The notes below the pieces were generated by a model. The model was not told the DNA's origin, searched no databases, and saw only the letters and a list, made by a program, of their open reading frames with translations. A stretch of 64,000 nt of DNA, taken from NCBI GenBank assembly GCA_036250195.1, contig JAVHZZ010000003.1, positions 337,104,375 to 337,168,374 on the forward strand, given 5' to 3'. The translations under genes and the position numbers were made by a program. Shown here piece by piece: positions 10,833 through 20,477 of the stretch. This stretch comes from Mixophyes australis. Lineage: Eukaryota > Chordata > Amphibia > Anura > Limnodynastidae. Each line of letters begins with the position of its first letter. Position 1 is the stretch's first letter.

Positions 10833-12027
10833 GCAAGGAATAGTATCAGCCCATTGACTGCATCCAAATTACTAATCCAGATCAGCCATGACTTGTTAGT
10901 GTTTGTGTTGCACAGATTCCTCAATAGTTTGGATACCTTATGTCCTAATCCAGGATCTGGGACCAGTTGACCATTCTGTGGGGCTTGGTAGGCATTGAGC
11001 TCGCCCATAATAATATTGGATGTATAGGTGTCAATGAAAGGATGTCCAAGCATTAAATCTGTTGCAGAACTGGTTTATTTGATATAAAGTACAGCTCATG
11101 AATAAAACCATAGAGGGCAAAGAGGACCTTTAACAAATATATATATTAAACATGTTTTACTGCAGGTATATACTTTCTTTAACCCTTGAATATAGGGTAC
11201 AGTTTTGGGCACTTGCCTACCAGAAGGACATAGACAAAATTGAGAGGTAGGCAATTTTATTAATATAGGAGATGGAGGGGTTACGTTATAAAGAAGGATA
11301 AGACAAAATGAGCACATGGCATCACAAAGCGTGAAAATGCCAGAACTACTGTGCCCTTGGATGGAAAAGCGCAGCACTGAAAACAGCTATATATAAAATG
11401 ATTAGTAACATACTACTATGGTATTCAGGCTATTTTATAGTCTGTGAAATAAAGGGACAGATACAAAAAATATATGGAGGAGCAGTATCCTGACTTTATA
11501 TGTTCTATTTCATAAATGTTGTACACTGCTATGAATGAGCATGCGGTATATTTTCTACTAAATACAACTGACATTCTTAGCTCTGTGTCTCCTTTCTCTT
11601 GCTGCTCTTTTGCGGAAGTTTAAAGCGTTTATTTACTCATGAAGTTCATGAAATGCAATAAGCCTGTGCTGAGGACAGGAGACCTTGAGGGAGAACACAG
11701 CGCAGAGCTGTTAATGACATCTGAAGCCAAACGCGCCCACTCCTTCATACAGAAGCTGGCTAGTTCATGTGGCTGAGAATTGAACTGGATCATTGCCAGC
11801 TATTGACAAATAGGAAGACTGCAATTTCAAAACAATTTCCCTTTTCCATCTAATGTCAACAACGTCCCAATATATAATCATCTATGATCTTATTACATTA
11901 CATTTTTGATTCTCATAAATAATCATTTGCAATCTTCTGAAACGCTGGCAAGAGGGCTTGGATCAAGCAAACGGCATTTCTGGCATGCCAGCTGTTGTTG
12001 ATCTACAGTGTATCACCTATATAGATG
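10833..12027. other. No recognised gene
   Basis: AT-rich intergenic-type DNA. Small ORFs on both strands show no recognisable domain. Confidence 0.4.
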
Positions 12028-12318
12028 CATATCTGCCAGCTTGTGAGATCTCCCATCCGGGAGGGGAGTTCTTGCTGGTGATTTATGGGGATGTGACCAT
12101 CATTTGGCCTGCCCCCTAAACTGACACAACCCTTTTAGCTTATCACAGCAGGGGGCGGGGCTGCAATGACGTGTGAATTGTGTCACTAAGCCTCGACCCC
12201 TCCATTTAACTAACGGAACTGGCCAGGATCCAGGAGTTTGCCCTGCACTCCCGGAGTCCGGGAGGACTCCCAGAAATTCGGGAGTCTCCCGGACATTACG
12301 GGAGAGTAGGCATCTATG
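12028..12318. mobile_element. CATACTTGCCAAC-family MITE, copy 2 (diverged)
   Basis: Left end CATATCTGCCAGC; right arm contains GGGAGTCTCCCGGACATTAC and ends GGCATCTATG. The interior has a GGGGGCGGGGC block and GTGTCACTAAGCCTCG like copy 1. Flanks TATAGATG (left) and AAAGATGT (right) are only partly alike, so the duplication has decayed or the ends are off by a base. Confidence 0.65.
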
Positions 12319-12564
12319 AAAGATGTAGCCAGGATTTACTTAATAGTCCCATCAGGATATAGGGCCTGATTCATTAAGGATCTTAACTTGAGAAACTTCT
12401 TATTTCAGCCTCCTGGACAAAACCATGTTACAATGCAAGAGGTGCAAATTAGTGTTTTATTTTGCACAAAATACTAATTAAGTAAAATACTGACTGTTTT
12501 TTCATGTAGCACACAAATATCAACTTGAAATTTCAGTGTACAAATTAGAGATGGTCACTGACCC

Positions 12565-12700
12565 CCGTGTTTTGGTTTTGGATTCGGTTTTGGATCTGGA
12601 TTACCGTCGTGTTTTGGTTTTGGTTTTGGTTTTGCAAAACCGCCATTGCGTGTTTTGGTTTTGGTTTTGGTTTTGTTTGGTTTTGTTTTGCTATTTTGTT
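12565..12700. promoter_or_regulatory. hAT-1 3' subterminal GGTTTT repeats
   Basis: Three runs of GGTTTTGGTTTTGG-type sequence (about 12571-12590, 12611-12635, 12650-12690). The same feature sits just inside the corresponding end of hAT-3 (as CAAAAC), of the 34374-34948 derivative, and, as GGGTTTTGGGTTCTG, of hAT-2. Repeated subterminal hexamers are typical transposase-binding sites in hAT elements; the binding role here is inference. Confidence 0.6.
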
Positions 12701-12974
12701 GGAAAATACATGTTTTTGTGCCTAAAATAACCCAATTTAGTGCTCCAACTGTTTTAGAGATAAGTAATCTAATTGTTGAGGTAATAAATCATCCAAAAAA
12801 ACTGTTTAATTCTTCGTTGGTAGGCCTTCATTTATTCTACACACAAAACAGATTGTCTTCCTCTCCATCTATGCATATTGGCAATGCAGCCATCGTCTTT
12901 GAATGTATATTACACCCTACACTTATAGTTAAATATGTAAAGAAATGGAAAAAGACAGTTTGCTTTCTGTCTCT

Positions 12975-13690
12975 ATAGGCCCCCCTCCACTTTTTTAAAA
13001 AAACAAAAAATTCAGCCATTATAGACTGTACAATATTAATTGACATGGAGAAAGCCAGTTTGGTTTCTGTCTCTCAAGGCCCCCCTCCACTTGTATAAAA
13101 TACCAAAAAATTCAGCCATTATAGACTGTACAATATTAATTGACATGGAGAAAGACAGTTTGGTTTCTGTCTCTCAAGGCCCCCCTCCACTTGTATAAAA
13201 TACCAAAAAATTCAGCCATTATAGACTGTACAATATTAATTGACATGGAGAAAGCCAGTTTGGTTTCTGTCTCTCAAGGCCCCCCTCCACTTGTATAAAA
13301 TACTAAAAAATTCAGCCATTATAGACTGTACAATATTAATTGACATGGAGAAAGACAGTTTGGGGTCACTCTGTCTCTCTAGGCCCCCCTCCACTTGTAT
13401 AAAATACCAAAAAATTCAGCCATTATAGACTGTACAATATTAATTGACATGGAGAAAGCCAGTTTGGTTTCTGTCTCTCTAGGCCCCCCTCCACTTGTAT
13501 AAAATACTAAAAAATTCAGCCATTATAGACTGTACAATATTAATTGACATGGAGAAAGACAGTTTGGGGTCACTCTGTCTCTCTAGGCCCCCCTCCACTT
13601 GTATAAAATACCCAAAAATTCAGCCATTATAGACTGTACAATATTATGAAAAATGGACAAAGCCAGTTTAGGGTCACTCTGTCTATGACA
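12975..13690 (-). repeat. hAT-1 downstream tandem array, ~7 x 100-104 bp
   Basis: The CCCCCCTCCACTTGTATAAA block recurs at about 12981, 13081, 13181, 13281, 13385, 13485 and 13589, so the spacing is 100 or 104 bp. The 104-bp form carries GGGGTCACTCTGTCTCTCTA in place of GGTTTCTGTCTCTCAA. It lies 3' of the transposase stop (13843), in the transcript's 3' untranslated region. Confidence 0.9.
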
Positions 13691-13842
13691 CCCTACCCTT
13701 AAGGATAAATTGCCCTAACAGCAGCCTTTCAAGATGGTATGTGATATGGAAATGCCACAAGTCCCTTTCCTCTTTGGGGGTAGATTGCACCCTACACTTA
13801 CATAGAAAGTTTTAAAAAGATGTTATCGGCATCATCTTCAGC

Positions 13843-16836
13843 TTAATCCTCACCCTCATCAGTGTGTACGTCATCATCACAGACTATCAATTCATCGCCG
13901 CTTGAATCCGCCATTAGAGAACAGTCAGTGCTTGGATGTCTTGGATGGTGAAGGCCTTCCTCGTGGAAGATGTAGTTCATTTTTATAAACATCATTTTCT
14001 CCACATTTTTGGGAAGTAACCTTCTACGGCGATCACTGACTAAGTTCCCTGCTGTGCTGAACACTCGTTCAGAGTACACACTGGAGGGTGGGCAGCTTAG
14101 GTATTGCAAAGCAAGTTTGTACATGGGTTTCCAAATGGCCTGCTTTTCTTCCCAGTAAGGAAAGGGACTGTCTGACATTTCCATATCAACTACCTCTTGA
14201 AAGTAATCCTCCACCATCCTTTGCATGTTTATACTCATATTGGATGGAGTTATGGGCAAAGTGACACATTTTTTTGAAAAATCCTTCAAACCAGCCCAGA
14301 TGTTAAATTGTTCTGGTCTGCCCCCTGTGTCTTCCCTGCTTCTTTTTTGGAAATTTAATTTTTTACGAGCAACAGCTTGAGAAAGTGAAGGAGGACACGT
14401 CGTCAAGCCGAGGCCCAGTTCAGCGGCCAACTTGCTGAGCAATAGCTCCTTGCAAAAGTTCACATCTCGCTCATTTACAAGTAAAGACTCAATGTAGGTT
14501 TTAAACCTTGGATCAAGCACAGTGGCCAAAACGTACTGATCCGAGTTCAAGATCTTAATAACTCGAGGATCATTGTGAAGCGAATTAAGTACTTGATCGA
14601 CAAGGCCAACATACTTTGCTGAATTGCTTGCTTTCAGCTCCTCCTTCATTTTCTCAAGCTGCTTTTCCAATAGTCTAATTAAAGGAATGACTTGGCTCAA
14701 ACTAGCAGAGTCTGCACTGACCTCACATGTCACAACTTCAAATGGTTTCAGCACCTTGCACAGCACTGAAAGGATTCCCCACTGTGCAAGAGTGAAATAC
14801 ATCCCCCCTCCTTTCCCAATGTCATGACTTGTGCAATATGCTTGGATGGCTTTGCGCTGTTCCTCCATCCTCTGAAGCATGTACAGGGTGGAATTCCACC
14901 GAGTTACCACCTCTTGCTTAAGTTGGTGGCAGGGCAAGTTAAACTGCTCTTGGAGCTGCTGTAATCTCCTACATGCTGTGGCTGAATGCCTGAAATGGCC
15001 TGAAATTTTACGGGCCACCGAAAGCATCTCCTGCACCTCACGGTTATTTCGTAGGAAGCTCTGCACCACCAAGTTGATGGTGTGAGCAAAACAGGGAATA
15101 TGTTGGAAATCACCCAGCTGTAATGCTCGCACTATATTGTTGGCGTTATCTGAAATGACATACCCTGGGGAGAGTCCGAGTGGTATAAGCCATGCATCAA
15201 TCACATCTCTCAGTTTGCGTAACAAATTGTCAGCCGTATGCCTGTTAGTGAAGCCGGTGATACAAAGAGTGGCCTGCCTGTGACAAATGTTACGTAGTGG
15301 TGTACATGCTGCTGCTGTTCCTGCTGGTGAAGGTGAATGACCAACCCAGTGGGCTGTCACAGTCATATAGTCTTTGGTTTGGCCACTTCCACTTGTCCAC
15401 ATATCTGTGGTTAAGTGAACAGTGGGCAGAATGGCATTTTTCAGCGCAATCTCTACATTTTTACACACTTTTTGGTATAGTTGTGGAATAGCTTTACGGG
15501 AGAAATGGTGTCGCGATGGAATTCTGTAACGCGGACACAAAACCTCAATTAACTGTGAAAAACCAGCTGCGTTTATTGTGGAGATTGGACGCAGATCTAA
15601 CACTAACATTGCAGCCATGGCGTCTGTGATTCGCTTGGCGACTGGGTGACTGCTGTCATATTTGCTTCCCCTCGCAAATGATTGTTTCACAGTTAATTGC
15701 TGAAATGTAGGACTGCTCATTTTATTCACCTGCCTCTGGGATGACGATTCACCCCCAGCAGCAGCAACAGCAGCAGCAGGACTAACGCTTTCTTCAGAGG
15801 AATCAATAATAGTGCCGGAGTCATCCAGCCTTAAGTGGGATGCCGGGCTAACTCCGAGCGCTACTGAGGATATTGATGAGGATGGTGTGGTGGGTGTATT
15901 TTGTAGCCGTCGGTATGTCGGTGAGCGGAGGGTCTTAGCTGATGAGGGAGTGCTTGTATTCTTTTGGGAAGAACTTTCAGCTTTTCCCAACACTTTGCCA
16001 TGAACTCTCGTTAAATGGCGTAACATAGACGAGGTTCCAAGATGGTTAAGGTCCCTCCCTCGACTGACTGTGGCTTCACATACACTACAAATGGCTATAC
16101 AATTGTTGTCTGGATTTGGGTAGAAATAATTCCACACATAAGAAGTGGATTTTTTTGTTTTATGCCCAGGCATGACAATGGCCTTTTTCTTGTCACGTGC
16201 CAGAACTGCTGCCACTGGTGCAGGACTTACACAAACAACCTCATCCTCATCAACATCCTCATTAGCGCCCTCGTCGCCTACACAAATCTCCCCCTCATCC
16301 TCTTCTAATTCCAAAGTGGCATCCTCAATTTGGGTATCACCGGCTACACTCGGGCTATTAAGGCACACATCAGCAGAATGCTCACGATTAGACATCCCAC
16401 TGTTGGATGGACTCTCCACAGGGATTGTTGTCATTTGTGAATCAGAGCAAATATTCTCCTGTAATGCCTCACTGTTATCTTGCAGCTCAGCTTTGACGCG
16501 TAACAGTAGTTGTGCACCAATTGTAGCCTGGGTAACTTTTTGGGATCTGCCACTAATAGCCAAAGGTGAAGGCCTCATTCTCTCTTTGCCACTGCGTGTG
16601 TAGAATGGCATGCTTGCAATTTTTTTTTTATCGTCACTTAACTTTTGTTCAGTTACACTTCTTTTTCGCTTCAATACAGTAAATTTTTTTTTGGTTTTTG
16701 TTTTTTGCACTAATTTGAAAACACTCTGTTGTTTGACATCGCCTTGGCCAGATGACGTACTGGGAACACTAACATCAGGACTGGTGACAGAACCTGGTTG
16801 CTCATTTAGATCATATGTGGACTGCTTTGAATCCAT
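13843..16836 (-). CDS. hAT transposase with BED zinc finger, 997 aa, intact
   Basis: This is a cut-and-paste transposase of the Ac/ZBED branch. Residues 1-75 are basic and Ser/Thr-rich, with a likely nuclear signal (KKKFTVLKRKR, about 50-60). Residues 175-200 are acidic. The BED zinc finger is at about 230-280: Cys250, Cys253, His274, His279. The RNase-H-like core follows: first Asp at 478 (LTTDMWTSG), second Asp at 563 (VISDNANNIV), CxxH at 582-585 (PCFAHT) and Trp647 (TRWNST). LDPRFK at 775-780 and the C-terminal hATC dimerisation region with Glu923 (YSERVFSTAG) complete the DDE triad. ATG at 16836 is chosen because it has A at -3 and G at +4 and is the first ATG after the TATA-like box. 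Compared with hAT-3, the stop removes a short acidic tail: downstream codons still align (AEDDADNI). There are no frameshifts. A domesticated ZBED gene is unlikely given the element ends. Confidence 0.95.
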   Translation of the reverse strand: MDSKQSTYDLNEQPGSVTSPDVSVPSTSSGQGDVKQQSVFKLVQKTKTKKKFTVLKRKRSVTEQKLSDDKKKIASMPFYTRSGKERMRPSPLAISGRSQKVTQATIGAQLLLRVKAELQDNSEALQENICSDSQMTTIPVESPSNSGMSNREHSADVCLNSPSVAGDTQIEDATLELEEDEGEICVGDEGANEDVDEDEVVCVSPAPVAAVLARDKKKAIVMPGHKTKKSTSYVWNYFYPNPDNNCIAICSVCEATVSRGRDLNHLGTSSMLRHLTRVHGKVLGKAESSSQKNTSTPSSAKTLRSPTYRRLQNTPTTPSSSISSVALGVSPASHLRLDDSGTIIDSSEESVSPAAAVAAAGGESSSQRQVNKMSSPTFQQLTVKQSFARGSKYDSSHPVAKRITDAMAAMLVLDLRPISTINAAGFSQLIEVLCPRYRIPSRHHFSRKAIPQLYQKVCKNVEIALKNAILPTVHLTTDMWTSGSGQTKDYMTVTAHWVGHSPSPAGTAAACTPLRNICHRQATLCITGFTNRHTADNLLRKLRDVIDAWLIPLGLSPGYVISDNANNIVRALQLGDFQHIPCFAHTINLVVQSFLRNNREVQEMLSVARKISGHFRHSATACRRLQQLQEQFNLPCHQLKQEVVTRWNSTLYMLQRMEEQRKAIQAYCTSHDIGKGGGMYFTLAQWGILSVLCKVLKPFEVVTCEVSADSASLSQVIPLIRLLEKQLEKMKEELKASNSAKYVGLVDQVLNSLHNDPRVIKILNSDQYVLATVLDPRFKTYIESLLVNERDVNFCKELLLSKLAAELGLGLTTCPPSLSQAVARKKLNFQKRSREDTGGRPEQFNIWAGLKDFSKKCVTLPITPSNMSINMQRMVEDYFQEVVDMEMSDSPFPYWEEKQAIWKPMYKLALQYLSCPPSSVYSERVFSTAGNLVSDRRRRLLPKNVEKMMFIKMNYIFHEEGLHHPRHPSTDCSLMADSSGDELIVCDDDVHTDEGED

Positions 16837-16850
16837 TCTGAGCGCAAACC

Positions 16851-19800
16851 ACTGGGGAGTGCTAAAAATTATTTAGTAGATTCTGCTGACAGTTATGACT
16901 TTTGACAGCCAGAAATATTAATGCACAATTAGGGAGGACACCCCAAAAACACTGAGGAGTGCTAAAAATTATTGAGTAGATACTGCTGACAGATATGACT
17001 TTTGACAGCCAGAAATATTAATGCACAATTAGGGAGGACACCCCAAAAACACTGAGGAGTGCTAAAAATTATTGAGTAGATACTGCTGACAGATATGACT
17101 TTTGACAGCCAGAAATATTAATGTACAATTAGGGAGGACACCCCAAAAACACTGAGGAGTGCTAAAAATTATTGAGTAGATACTGCTGACAGATATGACT
17201 TTTGACAGCCAGAAATATTAATGCACAATTAGGGAGGACACCCCAAAAACACTGAGGAGTGCTAAAAATTATTGAGTAGATACTGCTGACAGATATGACT
17301 TTTGACAGCCAGAAATATTAATGCACAATTAGGGAGGACACCCCAAAAACACTGAGGAGTGCTAAAAATTATTGAGTAGATACTGCTGACAGATATGACT
17401 TTTGACAGCCAGAAATATTAATGCACAATTAGGGAGGACACCCCAAAAACACTGAGGAGTGCTAAAAATTATTGAGTAGATACTGCTGACAGATATGACT
17501 TTTGACAGCCAGAAATATTAATGCACAATTAGGGAGGACACCCCAAAAACACTGAGGAGTGCTAAAAATTATTGAGTAGATACTGCTGACAGATATGACT
17601 TTTGACAGCCAGAAATATTAATGCACAATTAGGGAGGACACCCCAAAAACACTGAGGAGTGCTAAAAATTATTGAGTAGATACTGCTGACAGATATGACT
17701 TTTGACAGCCAGAAATATTAATGCACAATTAGGGAGGACACCCCAAAAACACTGAGGAGTGCTAAAAATTATTGAGTAGATACTGCTGACAGATATGACT
17801 TTTGACAGCCAGAAATATTAATGCACAATTAGGGAGGACACCCCAAAAACACTGAGGAGTGCTAAAAATTATTGAGTAGATACTGCTGACAGATATGACT
17901 TTTGACAGCCAGAAATATTAATGCACAATTAGGGAGGACACCCCAAAAACACTGAGGAGTGCTAAAAATTATTGAGTAGATACTGCTGACAGATATGACT
18001 TTTGACAGCCAGAAATATTAATGCACAATTAGGGAGGACACCCCAAAAACACTGAGGAGTGCTAAAAATTATTGAGTAGATACTGCTGACAGATATGACT
18101 TTTGACAGCCAGAAATATTAATGCACAATTAGGGAGGACACCCCAAAAACACTGAGGAGTGCTAAAAATTATTGAGTAGATACTGCTGACAGATATGACT
18201 TTTGACAGCCAGAAATATTAATGCACAATTAGGGAGGACACCCCAAAAACACTGAGGAGTGCTAAAAATTATTGAGTAGATACTGCTGACAGATATGACT
18301 TTTGACAGCCAGAAATATTAATGCACAATTAGGGAGGACACCCCAAAAACACTGAGGAGTGCTAAAAATTATTGAGTAGATACTGCTGACAGATATGACT
18401 TTTGACAGCCAGAAATATTAATGCACAATTAGGGAGGACACCCCAAAAACACTGAGGAGTGCTAAAAATTATTGAGTAGATACTGCTGACAGATATGACT
18501 TTTGACAGCCAGAAATATTAATGCACAATTAGGGAGGACACCCCAAAAACACTGAGGAGTGCTAAAAATTATTGAGTAGATACTGCTGACAGATATGACT
18601 TTTGACAGCCAGAAATATTAATGCACAATTAGGGAGGACACCCCAAAAACACTGAGGAGTGCTAAAAATTATTGAGTAGATACTGCTGACAGATATGACT
18701 TTTGACAGCCAGAAATATTAATGCACAATTAGGGAGGACACCCCAAAAACACTGAGGAGTGCTAAAAATTATTGAGTAGATACTGCTGACAGATATGACT
18801 TTTGACAGCCAGAAATATTAATGCACAATTAGGGAGGACACCCCAAAAACACTGAGGAGTGCTAAAAATTATTGAGTAGATACTGCTGACAGATATGACT
18901 TTTGACAGCCAGAAATATTAATGCACAATTAGGGAGGACACCCCAAAAACACTGAGGAGTGCTAAAAATTATTGAGTAGATACTGCTGACAGATATGACT
19001 TTTGACAGCCAGAAATATTAATGCACAATTAGGGAGGACACCCCAAAAACACTGAGGAGTGCTAAAAATTATTGAGTAGATACTGCTGACAGATATGACT
19101 TTTGACAGCCAGAAATATTAATGCACAATTAGGGAGGACACCCCAAAAACACTGAGGAGTGCTAAAAATTATTGAGTAGATACTGCTGACAGATATGACT
19201 TTTGACAGCCAGAAATATTAATGCACAATTAGGGAGGACACCCCAAAAACACTGAGGAGTGCTAAAAATTATTGAGTAGATACTGCTGACAGATATGACT
19301 TTTGACAGCCAGAAATATTAATGCACAATTAGGGAGGACACCCCAAAAACACTGAGGAGTGCTAAAAATTATTGAGTAGATACTGCTGACAGATATGACT
19401 TTTGACAGCCAGAAATATTAATGCACAATTAGGGAGGACACCCCAAAAACACTGAGGAGTGCTAAAAATTATTGAGTAGATACTGCTGACAGATATGACT
19501 TTTGACAGCCAGAAATATTAATGCACAATTAGGGAGGACACCCCAAAAACACTGAGGAGTGCTAAAAATTATTGAGTAGATACTGCTGACAGATATGACT
19601 TTTGACAGCCAGAAATATTAATGCACAATTAGGGAGGACACCCCAAAAACACTGAGGAGTGCTAAAAATTATTGAGTAGATACTGCTGACAGATATGACT
19701 TTTGACAGCCAGAAATATTAATGCACAATTAGGGAGGACACCCCAAAAACACTGAGGAGTGCTAAAAATTATTTAGTAGATGCTGCTGACAGATATGACT

Positions 19801-19965
19801 TTTGACAGCCAGAAATATTAATGCACAATTAGGGAGGACACCCCAAAAACACTGAGGTGTGCTACAAATTATTTAGTAGATACTGCTGACAGATATGACT
19901 TTTGACAGCCAGAAATATTAATGCACAATTATGGGGGACACCCCAAAAGCGCTGGGGAGTGCCAA
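16851..19965 (-). repeat. 31-copy, exactly 100-bp tandem array in hAT-1 leader
   Basis: The block ACACCCCAAAAACACT recurs every 100 bp from 16941 to 19941 (30 intervals) with no indel. Internal copies look identical apart from single substitutions such as T for C at 17124. Variants concentrate in the first and the last two or three copies (for example GGGGAGTGC at 16854 and ATGGGGGACACC at 19931). The same monomer, diverged, is present about three times in hAT-4 (62400-62712), so the repeat is an ancestral part of the leader that expanded here. No CAT occurs on the plus strand, so no sense-strand AUG. Confidence 0.97.
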
Positions 19966-20131
19966 ATATGAAGAAAAAATAATAAACCTCTATCCTCCTC
20001 TCTGCACTAGCGATTTTGGTTAGAGCAATTGCAAGAACAATATTGTATTCTCTGTCCCTGCTCTAATTAGCCTATGACTACACCCTGCTCTCTCCCTCTG
20101 TCAAATGGCGATGGATTGCTGTGGAGGCGTG

Positions 20132-20142
20132 TATTTATAAAG
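20132..20142 (-). promoter_or_regulatory. TATA-like box of hAT-1
   Basis: Minus-strand CTTTATAAATACACGCCTCC, followed by CACAGCAATCCATCGCCATT. The same sequence is conserved at 62222-62250 in hAT-4, at a similar distance from the terminus (about 170-180 bp). It is a plausible polymerase II core promoter for the transposase; prediction only. Confidence 0.6.
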
Positions 20143-20199
20143 TTGAAGTATCGCGAGAACCGAGTCCCGAGATCCGACAACGTCACAATGACGTTCGGC

Positions 20200-20311
20200 C
20201 TCGATTTGGATTCGGAATGGGCGGGAGAGTACCGAGCTGCTCAGCTCGGTACTTGGATACCCAAAGTTCGGGTGGGTTCGGTTCTCGGAGAACCGGACCC
20301 ACCCATCTCTA
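20200..20311. promoter_or_regulatory. hAT-1 5' subterminal palindromes
   Basis: Contains GTACCGAGCTGCTCAGCTCGGTAC (20229-20252, a perfect dyad) and GGTTCTCGGAGAACC near 20280-20294. hAT-4 has the matching CGAGTACCGAGCC.../GGCTCGGTACTC dyad (about 62108-62136) and GGTTCCCAGAGAACC (62070-62084). The deletion derivative at 34374 has GGTTCCCGGGAAACC. Conservation of dyads at this end suggests transposase or host factor binding; inferred. Confidence 0.55.
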
Positions 20312-20477
20312 GTACAAATAAGCTATCAAGTATTTGTGCGCTACATGAAAAAACAGTCAGTATTTAACTTATGTGCAAAACAAAATCTAATTTGCACCCC
20401 TTGCATTGTAACATGGTTTTGTCCAGGAGACTGAAATAAGAAGTTTCTCAAGTTAAGATCCTTAATGAATCAGGCCC

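Larger units (their letters stand above)
12546..20311 (-). mobile_element. hAT-1: complete 7.77-kb hAT (Ac/ZBED-type) transposon
   Basis: Terminal inverted repeats TAGAGATGG at 12546 and CCATCTCTA ending at 20311 (9 bp, perfect), flanked by a perfect 8-bp target-site duplication GTACAAAT (12538-12545 and 20312-20319), which is the hAT hallmark. Reading the minus strand from 20311: palindrome-rich 5' subterminal region, TATA-like box at about 20137, a leader holding a 31-copy 100-bp array, a 997-codon transposase gene (16836-13843), a 7-copy array of about 100-bp units, then GGTTTT-rich subterminal repeats and the 3' end. It is inserted near the middle of the palindromic MITE 12362-20477. The intact ORF and perfect duplication argue for recent insertion. 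Confidence 0.95.
12362..20477. mobile_element. Palindromic MITE copy 1, split by hAT-1
   Basis: Outer ends GGGCCTGATTCATTAAGGAT (12362) and its complement ending CAGGCCC at 20477. The two halves, 12362-12545 and 20320-20477, are reverse complements over most of their length, including the GTAACATGGTTTTGTCCAGG arm. Without the insert the element is about 342 bp. ATA flanks both ends, which may be a 3-bp duplication. Other copies: 32568-33208 and 42809-49483. Confidence 0.8.

Noticed and set aside
12565..12700. Interstitial telomere of the TTTTGG type
   Set aside because: Vertebrate telomeres are TTAGGG; the GGTTTT runs recur at the same place in four hAT elements, so they are subterminal transposon repeats.
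13843..16836. Domesticated host ZBED gene
   Set aside because: The gene is enclosed by matched terminal inverted repeats and a perfect 8-bp duplication, is intronless and has an intact catalytic triad, so a transposon copy is the simpler reading.
16851..19965. CRISPR array
   Set aside because: The 100-bp units are contiguous and nearly identical with no unique spacers, and the context is a eukaryotic hAT transposon leader.
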